Positions 1 to 7,409 of a stretch of DNA of 64,000 nt are shown here, piece after piece. How positions within the stretch are numbered: the stretch's first letter is position 1; every line of letters starts with the position of its first letter. The notes under the pieces were generated by a model. It was not told the origin of the DNA and did no database searches. It saw only the letters and a list, made by a program, of their open reading frames with translations. The stretch is from Gordonia polyisoprenivorans. GTDB lineage: Bacteria; Actinomycetota; Actinomycetes; Mycobacteriales; Mycobacteriaceae. The position numbers and the translations under genes were made by a program. The stretch spans positions 124,001 to 188,000 of the forward strand of contig NZ_CP072203.1 in assembly GCF_017654315.1 (NCBI RefSeq). The letters run 5' to 3'.

Positions 1-258
1 CGCCGACCACTCGGTCTGCCATCGACCACCGATCCCGCCCGCCGCCGGACCGTCCTGGACTTCCTCGTCACCCCCAAGGCGTCGCGTGGCTTCACCGACG
101 GTCTTGCCCCGGTCCGCTGGGTGGCGACGGATCTCGACTGGACGTTCGGCGACGGGCCCGAGGTCCGGGGTCCCGCCGAGTCGTTGACGCTGGTCATGAC
201 GGGCCGCGGCATCGCCATGGCCGATCTCACCGGCGACGGGGTCGCGACGCTGACCTGA
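1..258 (+). CDS. Maleylpyruvate isomerase-family protein (TIGR03083-like), C-terminal part
   Basis: The reading frame is open from the first base and ends at TGA 256-258, so the N-terminus lies outside the window. The visible 85 residues end with the motif DLDWTFGDGPEVRGPAES followed by a helix-like LTLVMTGRG segment. This is the usual C-terminal end of mycothiol-dependent maleylpyruvate isomerase-like (DinB-fold) proteins of Actinobacteria. The metal-binding N-terminal half cannot be seen, so substrate and activity are unknown. A paralogue lies at 17407-18048. It is the last ordinary chromosomal gene before the accessory region that follows. Confidence 0.7.
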   Translation, partial: RRPLGLPSTTDPARRRTVLDFLVTPKASRGFTDGLAPVRWVATDLDWTFGDGPEVRGPAESLTLVMTGRGIAMADLTGDGVATLT

Positions 259-760
259 ACGCGCCGCATGTCGCGACCTGCTGTGACGCGCTCGACAGAT
301 CCTTTGCTAGCGAGGGTCGACGCGACCGACGAGTAATTGCAGACACGCGATCTGGGGCCCTCAGCTACTCGCTGGTCGGCCCCTTTGTCGTAGTCAGTCG
401 TCGTATTTGCACCCCAGTGACACGCAGAGATGCTTCAGGGTTGCGCGCAGGTATACCTGGGGGTATTCTTGAGGAGTCGTCAGAGAGTCGACGGAAATCG
501 AGGACACCATCCATGGGAGCAGAGAAATGAAGAGACACACACATGACGCGCTAAGACCAGCTAGCTACCTCGCTCGGCATGGACATTGCCCATAGCAGTA
601 GCGGCAACGTCAGCAATACGTCCAGTTAGCTTCCCCATAACTGGAAATTGCCGACGCTCGTCATTCCGGGTTGCAAGCCTGAAGAAGTCCACATACCCAG
701 AGGTCTGAACCTTCGCCGGTGGGAGGCGAGGTTTATGAACCGCAACGAAAAGGACGCAGA
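259..760. other. Gene-free, foreign-looking stretch
   Basis: No convincing reading frame was found here on either strand. Base composition is visibly lower in G+C than the flanking chromosome. The stretch contains a perfect 10-bp palindrome AGGTATACCT (449-458) in a possible promoter region and an imperfect inverted repeat around 327-395. It marks the left edge of the accessory region, but I cannot name a boundary repeat. Confidence 0.4.
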
Positions 761-1024
761 ATGACCATCAGTCAGTCGTCTACAGTGAGCCAAATCGAAA
801 GTCGACGCGAAAACTTGGTCGCATTGCAGAAAAGGGAAAAACGCATAATCCCAGGGCAAACGAAGTTCACACCTTCGGAATCCAAGGCGCTCGACGATCT
901 TGTCGAGTTCTTCCAAGAGCACGGCACGCCTGATGCCACCCGCGCATCAGTGATTCGCGCGCTGGTTCTGGATGCTATCGCCGTTTTCAAGGAGGAAATG
1001 GGCGAAAAAGTCGTGCGGGGGTGA
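761..1024 (+). CDS. Small putative DNA-binding protein (ribbon-helix-helix-like)
   Basis: This is an 87-residue protein. ATG 761 is chosen because AAGGAC sits a short distance upstream, whereas the upstream in-frame GTG (719) has no ribosome binding site. The N-terminal half is rich in Arg, Lys and Gln. It is followed by a strand-helix-helix pattern (TKFTPSESKALDDLVEFF, then RASVIRALVLDAI) that resembles ribbon-helix-helix regulators and relaxosome accessory proteins of plasmids. Its neighbours are another orphan small gene and insertion sequences, which fits a mobile-element remnant. The fold is inferred from pattern only and the function is unknown. Confidence 0.5.
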   Translation: MTISQSSTVSQIESRRENLVALQKREKRIIPGQTKFTPSESKALDDLVEFFQEHGTPDATRASVIRALVLDAIAVFKEEMGEKVVRG

Positions 1025-1090
1025 CCACCCGCCCGTGACGGCAGGCAAAGGACCTGGCCGTCATACCCGGTCACGCAGGAGGGCAGACGT

Positions 1091-1312
1091 ATGTCTCAGC
1101 CTAACGAAATTCCTAATCCGAACTCCGGGGATAAGAAGGGAGACAACGACACCGACCCCGATGTCGAGGATTATCGAACTAGGTACAAGCAGAGTCAGCG
1201 AAGCCTTGTCCACAAGTTCTTGGATGGCGTCGCTTTCGGTGTGGGCAAGAGTATCGTGTCGCACCCCGAAAAGATTCACCATTTTATTGAATGGCTGAAT
1301 GACAACATGTAA
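1091..1312 (+). CDS. Small hypothetical protein
   Basis: This is a 73-residue protein with a strong ribosome binding site (CAGGAGGG, 10 bases before ATG 1091), which supports real translation. The N-terminal third is disordered and rich in Asn, Asp and Pro. The C-terminal part carries an amphipathic stretch (HKFLDGVAFGVGKSIV) that could contact membrane or a partner. It lies 66 bases downstream of the ribbon-helix-helix-like gene on the same strand, probably in one transcript ending at the hairpin at 1387-1437. I do not recognise the family. Confidence 0.5.
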   Translation: MSQPNEIPNPNSGDKKGDNDTDPDVEDYRTRYKQSQRSLVHKFLDGVAFGVGKSIVSHPEKIHHFIEWLNDNM

Positions 1313-1386
1313 CTCCTGATGATTCGGGACCAAGTAGGACCGATGCGGGTTGAGAGGGCCGCGGCGAAGTGCGCAGTACAAGACTT

Positions 1387-1437
1387 AGGAACCTGCGTTT
1401 ACCCGTCTTGCGATAGATGGGGTGAGCGCAGGTTCCT
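1387..1437 (+). terminator. Hairpin terminator after the two small genes
   Basis: AGGAACCTGCG (1387-1397) pairs perfectly with CGCAGGTTCCT (1427-1437) around a 29-base loop, followed by TCTCATT. It lies 75 bases after the stop of the gene at 1091-1312. Confidence 0.6.
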
Positions 1438-1715
1438 TCTCATTCCCCGACTCGGCTACCCACACCGCCGTGTGCTGACGAGGCCCATGAGCCTGTGCTC
1501 GCGCTCAAACCTCATCAGTGTGAACGCTTCGCGAAAAGCCGGGCTCCGAGCGATTCGAGGTCAGCCCTGCGTGATCGGGGGAGCCCGCATGTGTCCACAC
1601 TGCCCTGTGACGGCCCCCGATGTACGCGTCGTCGTGATTGCGTATTGGCTGTTGAAGGCGCTGCACGGCGCCCTTAGGTAGATCTACGTTGCGCCCTGAG
1701 CTATCGGTCGTGACG
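1438..1715. other. Unassigned sequence left of the IS3 element
   Basis: Short open frames exist on both strands (for example 1505-1729 minus) but none has a ribosome binding site, recognisable motif or coherent composition. The sequence does not continue the IS256-family transposase interrupted on the other side of the IS3 element. That is consistent with a deletion or rearrangement at this IS end. Confidence 0.4.
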
Positions 1716-1750
1716 AGGGACTGCTGCACGGATAGGTGACAGTTGGGGTG

Positions 1751-2611
1751 TCATGCCGCTGAGGCGGCTGTGTTGATGATGGTCTCGTATTCGATGGGCG
1801 TCAACCGACCGAGGCGGGCTTGCCGGCGCCGGCGGTGATACGTGCGTTCGATCCAGGTGACGATCGCGATCCGCAGCTGCTCGCGGGTGGCCCAGCGTTG
1901 CCGGTCGAGGACGTTGCGCTGCAGCAGCGCGAAGAACGATTCCATCGCGGCGTTATCACCCGCGGCACCGACCCGCCCCATCGACCCGACCAGACCGTGC
2001 CGGTTGAGCGCCGACACGAATTTGCGGGATCGGAATTGAGAACCTCTGTCCGAGTGAACAATACAACCCGCAACATCGTCTTCTCGGCGGGCGACCGCGT
2101 TGTTGAGCGCTGTCACAGCGAGACGGGACTTCATCCTCGAGTCGATGCTGTAGCCGACGATCCGCCCCGAGCAGGCGTCCTTGATCGCGCAGAGGTAGAG
2201 CTTGCCCTCGTCGGTCCAATGTTCCGTGATATCGGTCAGCCACAACTCATTCGGACTGTCGGCGGTGAAGTCCCGTTCGACCAAGTCGTCGTGCACCGGC
2301 GGACCAGGCTTCGTACCGTTCTTCCCACGCTTCTTGCCGAAGCTCGACCACCAGCCGTTGGCGCAGCAGATCCGCCACGCCGTCCTTCCACTCATCGCCT
2401 GACCGGCGACTTCTGCTTCGTCGGCGAGGAACCGATACCCGAACTCCGGGTCGTCACGATGGGCATCGAACAGGGAATTCGCTCGGTGCGCTTCGACCCA
2501 TTCGGCGGTAGTGACTGGCTCTGTGAGCCAGCGATAGTAGGGCTGGCGGGAGAGCTTGAGGACCCGGCACGACACCGCCACGGGAATCCCGTCGGCGGCG
2601 AGCTCCCTCAC
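1751..2611 (-). CDS. IS3-family transposase OrfB (DDE integrase core)
   Basis: This is the catalytic subunit of the IS3 transposase, normally made as an OrfAB fusion. A helix-turn-helix-like N-terminus is followed by the rve core with the DDE residues in LWLTDIT, HSDRGSQF and GDNAAMESFF. The GTG at 2611 is only the first in-frame start. The frame continues upstream into the slippery site (reading KRFYPLV before it), so programmed -1 frameshifting from OrfA is the likely mode of expression. Length and motifs match active relatives, with no internal damage. Confidence 0.9.
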   Translation of the reverse strand: MRELAADGIPVAVSCRVLKLSRQPYYRWLTEPVTTAEWVEAHRANSLFDAHRDDPEFGYRFLADEAEVAGQAMSGRTAWRICCANGWWSSFGKKRGKNGTKPGPPVHDDLVERDFTADSPNELWLTDITEHWTDEGKLYLCAIKDACSGRIVGYSIDSRMKSRLAVTALNNAVARREDDVAGCIVHSDRGSQFRSRKFVSALNRHGLVGSMGRVGAAGDNAAMESFFALLQRNVLDRQRWATREQLRIAIVTWIERTYHRRRRQARLGRLTPIEYETIINTAASAA

Positions 2612-2925
2612 GAGCGGGTAGAACCTTTTCCCGGCAGATTCGCCTGCGACAGATACGCAGCCGCCCGCCGCAGCACCTCATTCTCCTGCTCCAACAACCG
2701 GATTCGCTTGTTCGCCTCCCGCAGCTCCGCGGACTGCCCGCTCGTCATGCCGGGCTTGTTACCGTCGTCGACGTCGGCGCGGCGCATCCACTTCTGCAAG
2801 GTCATCGGGTGCACCCCGAAATCCTTCGCGATCTGCTCGATCGTCACACCCGACTCGCGCTCGCGGGCAACCCGGACCACGTCATCACGGAACTCTTTCG
2901 GATACGGCTTGGGCACGATAGCCAT
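2608..2925 (-). CDS. IS3-family transposase OrfA (helix-turn-helix)
   Basis: This 105-residue DNA-binding subunit has an HTH_Tnp_1 domain (residues about 8-50, including GVTIEQIAKDFGVHPMTLQKW). A leucine-zipper-like coiled coil follows (ELREANKRIRLLEQENEVLRR) that mediates OrfA/OrfAB multimerisation. Its stop overlaps the OrfB frame by four bases. The slippery heptamer G-GGA-AAA lies near its C-terminus, so a fraction of ribosomes should yield OrfAB. OrfA alone usually limits transposition. Confidence 0.9.
   Translation of the reverse strand: MAIVPKPYPKEFRDDVVRVARERESGVTIEQIAKDFGVHPMTLQKWMRRADVDDGNKPGMTSGQSAELREANKRIRLLEQENEVLRRAAAYLSQANLPGKGSTRS
2626..2632 (-). promoter_or_regulatory. -1 frameshift slippery heptamer GGGAAAA
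   Basis: In the OrfA frame the codons are GGA-AAA, preceded by G, which is the canonical X-XXY-YYZ arrangement. Slipping back one base gives AGG-TTC-TAC in the OrfB frame. This explains how the OrfAB fusion arises. Confidence 0.7.
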
Positions 2926-2988
2926 CCTTCCAGGCCCACCCCCTCGGGCAAGCCAGATCAGATGTCACCTATCCGTGCAGCAGTCCCT

Positions 2989-3290
2989 TCGTCGACGAAA
3001 GAGGGTTTCCGTTAACCCGTATCAGCATCGACACGCTTGTCGTTGACGCGTGGCGCTTTCAACGTGACCGCACCGGCGGCGGTCATCACCTGTCACTCAT
3101 GGTGGTATCCCGTTGCGCACCACGAGACGACGCCGTTCGCGTAGACCTGGTCGGCGTGGTTGATGTAGGCGGCGACTACTGCGTGCAGTGCGGCAGCGAG
3201 CATCTGCACGCACGGTCTCATCGAGCATCGAGCGGCTCTCGTCGGACGGGTTGGAACCGTCATCGTTGTTGACTACCGTAAAGCGACACA
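2989..3290 (-). pseudogene. IS256 (Mutator)-family transposase, decayed N-terminal fragment
   Basis: Reading the minus strand in shifting frames gives, in order, GSNPSDESRSMLDETVRAD, then MLAAALHAVVAAYINHADQV, then LVVRNG, YHHE-stop, and TAAGAVTLKAPRVNDKRVD. This is the N-terminal order of IS256-type transposases (LAAALEAEVAAYI...HADQ..., VVRNGYH, APRVNDKR). At least two frameshifts and two in-frame stops separate the pieces. The frame is cut by the right end of the IS3 element, and the remainder is not found on its other side. Confidence 0.75.
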
Positions 3291-3534
3291 GGGTGGGCCT
3301 GTGCGCAAGCCTTGCAACGCTGACTTATCAAGTGACTATCGGGATCATACTTGCGGGAAGGCATGCCCTCCCAGATCTACAGGTCTCGATCATTCCTCTG
3401 CCGATCCCCGAGAGGCTTCATGCGGCGCGCTGTCGCAGCGCGCGAGGTCAACGCGTCTGGCCGGCTCAGCGTATCGCTCGGTTTCCCACATGGCATAGAA
3501 CGAGATCGGTGACGTGTACTCGCCGGCCCGATGC

Positions 3535-3724
3535 TGGCGAGACATGCTGGTGAGGGCGGGTATTCGACACGTTAGGCTCCAAAACGCTCGCCAAACCTGC
3601 GCTACCCTGATGCAGCTTCAGAGCGTCCCCATCTCGGGTGATCGCCACAAGGATCGGACACGCTGACACGTCCCTAACTATGAGGCTGTATGCTCATTCC
3701 CAGGATGAGGCCTTGCGCCGTGCA
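3535..3724 (+). pseudogene. Tyrosine recombinase (phage-type integrase), C-terminal remnant
   Basis: One frame reads WRDMLVRAGIRHVRLQNAR then QTCATLMQLQSVPIS. After a one-base shift near 3637 the next frame reads VIATRIGHADTSLTMRLYAH then SQDEALRRA. This is the box II region of actinobacterial integrases (HDARHTCATLM...LGHA...YAH). The HxxR histidine is lost (Q in its place), upstream sequence contains stops, and the N-terminal domains are gone. It lies 90 bp before the tRNA-Gly and so records an older integration event. Confidence 0.75.
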
Positions 3725-3814
3725 ACGTTCACTGTTGTCTGTGCGATAACGAGCGTGGCACGGAGACGAACACATCGGCCGGTGTGGAGCATCACGGCAG
3801 GTCAAAGCCCTAAC

Positions 3815-3888
3815 GCCGATGTAGTTCAATGGCAGAACATCAGCTTCCCAAGCTGAATACGCGGGTTCGATTCCCGTCATCGGCTCCA
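3815..3888 (+). tRNA. tRNA-Gly (anticodon CCC)
   Basis: The acceptor stem GCCGATG/CATCGGC pairs over 7 bp. The D-arm, a 5-bp anticodon stem TCAGC/GCTGA with loop TTCCCAA (anticodon CCC), a short variable loop, a T-arm around TTCGATT and an encoded CCA are all present. The 3' 44 bases are repeated at 9461-9504, so the gene is the attachment site of the integrative element downstream and stays intact after integration. Confidence 0.93.
3845..3888 (+). repeat. attL (within tRNA-Gly 3' end)
   Basis: These 44 bp from the anticodon loop to CCA are identical to 9461-9504. The bases just outside differ (C versus G on the left, C versus G on the right), so the identity ends exactly here. Confidence 0.9.
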
Positions 3889-4000
3889 CCATCACCGCAG
3901 GTAGAGCGGTTTTCTGGCTGCCGAACGCCTGATCCGCGACAACAAATACACTCCACGTGGTGGCGCGTGTCAGCACTCAGATCTCCGGGCTGTCAGTAGA

Positions 4001-4015
4001 ATCAAGTGACTTGAT
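4001..4015. promoter_or_regulatory. 15-bp perfect palindrome before the SIR2-like gene
   Basis: ATCAAGT-G-ACTTGAT lies 26 bp upstream of ATG 4042 and overlaps a possible -10 element (TGATAC). Its symmetry and position suggest an operator. No regulator gene adjoins it, so the binding protein is unknown. Confidence 0.5.
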
Positions 4016-4041
4016 ACTTCGAAGAAGGCGGTCAGACTCCG

Positions 4042-5169
4042 ATGTCGGGTGGCCCTAACCTTGCGATGCTCGTCGGAAATGGGCTGAGTATGGCATTCAG
4101 CCCCAAGCTCCACTTGAGCGAGATTAGCGCGGAGCTCACAGGTCGGCTGACCCGCCAGTACACCGGAAGCGACGCGGTCGCAACCGCGATGCAGCGGGTC
4201 GCCAAGCACCATCCAACTGGCGACCCGGCCACGGATTTCGAGGCGCTCGTTGGCGCTTTCGGCGGTCAGAGCGATATTCTTGACGACTTGGCCGTGTTCG
4301 CAGCACTCACAAAAAACGGTGACCCAGCGACGGCAAATGCAATCCAGCTAGTCCGAGACTTCGTCAGCGAGGTTCAGCGGAGAGGAATCGGACATACGCT
4401 AGAAATCATCATGGAGCGGACCTACTCAGATTGGGAGCGCAGAGAGCCCCTAATCGAGTTCTTCGATCTCGTTTTGGACGCATTTACCAACCATGTGACT
4501 GTGGCCAATCTCAATTACGACACTCTCGTGCTTTCTGCGTTAATGGAGAAATACGAGGCCATCCTCAGCGACATGGCAGATGGTCGTTATCGGGGCTCGT
4601 TCTCCTTCGGTGGTGTCAAGTACCCGACCGTTCAGCTGCGAAGCAGTGAGGCTCAGTACATCTCACTTGAGCGGAGAAGGCTTCGACTCCTTCACCTGCA
4701 CGGGTCTCTCACCTATTGGCGCGTGAACGACCAAGACGTCAAATTAAACGTTGGCACTCTGCGCGGAAATCCGATCTGGCAGACCTATAGAGACTACGAC
4801 ACGTTTAACGCTCAACCGATTGTCGTACTTGCCAACAGCTACGATAAGGCGCAGCATGTCCAGGGCTTCCCATTCAATGTCGCGTACGATGTGTCGGAAA
4901 CCGACTTTAAGAATGCGGACCATTGGTTGATTGTCGGCTATTCGTTCAAGGATGAATGTGTCAACGATCTATTGCAACGCTGTTGGGAGTCCCGTCGCGA
5001 TCCACCGGCCATACTGGTTTCGACCTACCGCGATGCCCTGACCGAAGCTGAGATCGAAGATGCCTTCGGTTGGGATCGGGGAACGACAGCGTCAAACAAC
5101 CTTGCGATTAATCGCGACGGGGCATTTGACTTGGCTGGGTCGACCGACTGGGCAAACTTCGCCTCATAA
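4042..5169 (+). CDS. SIR2-like NAD-binding protein, candidate anti-phage effector
   Basis: This 375-residue protein has the dispersed signature of SIR2-like proteins. It shows GNGLS near residue 12 (dinucleotide-binding loop), NLNYDTL near 153, LHLHGSL near 217 (catalytic-type His), and WLIVGYSFKDECVNDLL near 294. Members of this broad group (SIR2_2 or DUF4917-like) are often effectors of phage-defence systems that deplete NAD+, but some have other roles. An AAGGCGG ribosome binding site precedes ATG 4042 and a 15-bp palindrome lies further upstream. A 12-bp hairpin follows the stop. It is the first cargo gene beyond attL. Codon use is visibly less G+C-biased than in the host genes. The SIR2-like assignment is good; the defence role is inference. 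Confidence 0.75.
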   Translation: MSGGPNLAMLVGNGLSMAFSPKLHLSEISAELTGRLTRQYTGSDAVATAMQRVAKHHPTGDPATDFEALVGAFGGQSDILDDLAVFAALTKNGDPATANAIQLVRDFVSEVQRRGIGHTLEIIMERTYSDWERREPLIEFFDLVLDAFTNHVTVANLNYDTLVLSALMEKYEAILSDMADGRYRGSFSFGGVKYPTVQLRSSEAQYISLERRRLRLLHLHGSLTYWRVNDQDVKLNVGTLRGNPIWQTYRDYDTFNAQPIVVLANSYDKAQHVQGFPFNVAYDVSETDFKNADHWLIVGYSFKDECVNDLLQRCWESRRDPPAILVSTYRDALTEAEIEDAFGWDRGTTASNNLAINRDGAFDLAGSTDWANFAS

Positions 5170-5176
5170 CTCGTTA

Positions 5177-5212
5177 GGTCCCGGCCTCAAGCACGTATGC
5201 GAGGCCGGGACC
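5177..5212 (+). terminator. Hairpin terminator after the SIR2-like gene
   Basis: GGTCCCGGCCTC (5177-5188) pairs perfectly with GAGGCCGGGACC (5201-5212) around a 12-base loop, starting 8 bases after the stop codon. There is no T-tract, as is common in actinobacteria. Confidence 0.75.
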
Positions 5213-5411
5213 GTTCGACTAGAGCGCGGGCGAGGAGGCCCTTCCCGATGCTGGTACCGAAGTCGTGGTGTTTCAACGACCACATCGGGATGCACTACCC
5301 ACAGTCTAGGCAATTGACGCCGTCCACTGCCACCTGCCACGCCGACTCGGGCGACGACCAGCCCTCACCCACTGAAGTGACGCAGGCTGCTGGATGTCCG
5401 AGGCGTCTGCC

Positions 5412-5942
5412 ATGATCAGCGGCATGAGCGACAAAGACGACACTCCCCAGCAACCGCTAAACGGAGGGCTTGCTCTCTACAGCAACCTGCAGAAGACGGC
5501 CGATTGGTTCGGGGAGCCCGACGACAACTTGCGAAACTTCGCCTACTTCGCTAATCAGGCCCGTGCCGGATTCGGCATCACGCTATTCACCGCAGCAGGC
5601 ACCATCGCTGGGACGATAATCGCCGGAGAGACCTTCTTCGAAGGTCTTGCGGCATTGCAGCGAGGAGGGATTCAGGACTCCGCGGACGCCACAACTCGCG
5701 AGGTCACGGAGAGCATGGCAAGGATGAACTTCGATTCACCCGCGAATCGCTATCGCGAGCTGCGCGAGAACAGCGACGAAGAGGACGACGAAGCCGCACT
5801 CAATCGGGAGGAGCTAACGTCCTACATCCACTTGCAGGACGCAGTCGTATTTCAAGGCCACACGCGACACGACGCCGGATTCATGCGCGTTCAGTTGTCG
5901 CACGTGGTCGCGTGGACACTGGGCGGACCGCCACGCGACTAG
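5412..5942 (+). CDS. Hypothetical protein with one hydrophobic segment
   Basis: This protein of about 176 residues has unknown family. Start 5412 is preferred because GAGG lies 8 bases upstream; ATG 5394 is the alternative. After a polar N-terminus there is a Gly/Ala-rich hydrophobic stretch (ITLFTAAGTIAGTIIAG, near residue 55) that could be a membrane helix. An acidic region (ENSDEEDDEAAL) and a C-terminal part with a His-rich patch follow. It lies downstream of the SIR2-like gene but beyond a terminator, so it may have its own promoter. Its stop overlaps the end of the convergent integrase by four bases. A role as partner of the SIR2-like protein is possible but unsupported beyond position. 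Confidence 0.55.
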   Translation: MISGMSDKDDTPQQPLNGGLALYSNLQKTADWFGEPDDNLRNFAYFANQARAGFGITLFTAAGTIAGTIIAGETFFEGLAALQRGGIQDSADATTREVTESMARMNFDSPANRYRELRENSDEEDDEAALNREELTSYIHLQDAVVFQGHTRHDAGFMRVQLSHVVAWTLGGPPRD

Positions 5943-7408
5943 CCCCGCAGCCTGACCACGTTCTCCGTTGCCAGTGCCGACATCGCCGCCAGAGCCGACA
6001 TCGCGTCAGCGTGGTCGTCCTCGAACAGGTGCGCGTAGACGCTGAGCGTCGTGGTGACCTTGGCGTGTCCCATGAATCGGGCGATCTCCAGCGGCGGAAT
6101 GCCTGCCGCCACGCACAGACTCGCGTACGTGTGGCGCAGCGCGTGGAACTTGAGCGCGGGCGGTAGCGCTCGGCCTGCAACTTCTCGGTTGGCTCGCAGG
6201 ACCGCAGGACGGAACACGGCTTTGTAGAAGTTCTGATGCCGTACGGGGCTGGTCCAGTCGAGTTCCAGGCGCGCTTCGGCCTCGTCCACGGTGAGCGAGG
6301 CTAGGACGTCGGCATTGCGCTGAGCCTTTGCACTCGCTAGCTCAGGCGACGTCCTGCCGGGGTGGACAGCGACGCCGGTCTGCTTCGGCGGCGTGAGCCG
6401 AAACGCCGGGAACAGCGGCGCGGTCGGATCGTCGGCGCGGGGATGCAGCGCCATGTAGTCGCGCATCAGGTCCACGGTGGCCGGTGGCAGCGGGACTCGT
6501 CGCCGGCTCCCCCGCGTTTTCGGGGTGTCGTAGCCACCTGTCGGGCGCGGGCTGAGGGTGCGCTCTACTCCCAGGAGGCCCGGCTTGGGCCTCGCGTTGG
6601 GATTGAGCTGGCGCGGTGGCAGCTCTACGTCGCCTACCTGCAACCCGCCTATCTCTGCGGCTCTCAGCCCGCTCCACGCGGCCACGTGGACCAGCACGTT
6701 GTACGGCCAGGGCGTAGCGGCAACGAGCGCTGACACCTGCTCGGCCGTCAGGAACATGTCGGGGTCGTCCACGACGCCGGGAGTTCCGCTGGTGGCAGTG
6801 CGCTCGCTCGGGAGCTTGACGTGATCGGCGGGGTTGTCGCGTAGGAGTCCGTCCACCACGGCCTGCTCCAACACCATCTTCACGACGAAGTACATATGCC
6901 GGACCGTCGACGGCGACTTCCCGGCGTCGGTGAGGGCCTGCACCCACTCCGCGATCTGCTGTCGGGTGATACTGCCGACCGCCTTACCACTGAACGTGGC
7001 GATGATCGACAGGTGCGCGGTGCTGTTGCCCTGGGAATCCTTGCGGGCGCGCTTCTTCGGACTGAGCAGGTTCCAGTACTCTCCGCGCGTCCGAGGCTTC
7101 AAGTCGGTGCAGCTCTCCAACCAGGCTTCCGCTGCGTGGGCAAATAGCTGGTCCCGCGGAACCACGACACCGCCCGGCGTGTGGCGCTCGGTGTTGAGCG
7201 TGTCGCGGAACCGCTCGGCTGCCTCCCTGTCGCGGAACGACTTCTGCCGGGTCCGCTGTTGCTTCCGCCCTTCGGGACGGCTCGGATCAACCGGAATCGG
7301 AAGCCCGCGTTCGTCTCTCACGTCTTCGCGCCACCGCACCTCATAGTGAGCGACAGTTCTGCCGTTGCGGTGTTGCTGTGTCGTGGTGCGCGTCCTGATG
7401 TGTGCCAT
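5939..7408 (-). CDS. Tyrosine-type site-specific integrase
   Basis: This 489-residue recombinase should integrate and excise the element at tRNA-Gly. An N-terminal arm-binding region (residues 1-80) and a SAM-like core-binding domain (about 90-210) precede the catalytic domain. The catalytic domain shows the first Arg in SGLRAAEIGGL, the HxxR pair in HALRHTYASL, GH in FMGHAKVTTTL and the Tyr in SVYAHLF. All catalytic residues are intact. ATG 7408 follows the resolvase stop by one base, so translation is probably coupled and the gene is the last of a minus-strand operon starting near 8263. The insertion between R and HxxR is longer than usual. Confidence 0.93.
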   Translation of the reverse strand: MAHIRTRTTTQQHRNGRTVAHYEVRWREDVRDERGLPIPVDPSRPEGRKQQRTRQKSFRDREAAERFRDTLNTERHTPGGVVVPRDQLFAHAAEAWLESCTDLKPRTRGEYWNLLSPKKRARKDSQGNSTAHLSIIATFSGKAVGSITRQQIAEWVQALTDAGKSPSTVRHMYFVVKMVLEQAVVDGLLRDNPADHVKLPSERTATSGTPGVVDDPDMFLTAEQVSALVAATPWPYNVLVHVAAWSGLRAAEIGGLQVGDVELPPRQLNPNARPKPGLLGVERTLSPRPTGGYDTPKTRGSRRRVPLPPATVDLMRDYMALHPRADDPTAPLFPAFRLTPPKQTGVAVHPGRTSPELASAKAQRNADVLASLTVDEAEARLELDWTSPVRHQNFYKAVFRPAVLRANREVAGRALPPALKFHALRHTYASLCVAAGIPPLEIARFMGHAKVTTTLSVYAHLFEDDHADAMSALAAMSALATENVVRLRG

Positions 7409-7409
7409 G

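Larger units (their letters stand above)
1716..2988 (-). mobile_element. IS3-family insertion sequence (1,273 bp), apparently intact
   Basis: The element is bounded by 26-bp perfect inverted repeats (1716-1741 and 2963-2988; inner end ...GGATAGGTGACA). It contains the two overlapping IS3-type frames orfA and orfB on the minus strand with a GGGAAAA slippery heptamer between them. The DDE catalytic residues are present. No 3- or 4-bp target duplication is visible at the ends as drawn, so one flank may have been deleted after insertion. The element abuts a decayed IS256-family transposase on its right side. Confidence 0.9.

Noticed and set aside
449..458. Palindrome AGGTATACCT as an operator
   Set aside because: Ten bases of symmetry without an adjacent well-supported gene start are too little to call.
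1319..1681. Open frame downstream of the small orphan genes
   Set aside because: It reads through the hairpin terminator at 1387-1437 and lacks a ribosome binding site.
1505..1729. Minus-strand frame left of the IS3 element
   Set aside because: It starts inside the IS inverted repeat, has no ribosome binding site and no recognisable motif.
3188..3553. Plus-strand open frame over the IS256 relic
   Set aside because: The minus strand shows a recognisable transposase in broken frames; the plus-strand frame is its mirror and has no motif.
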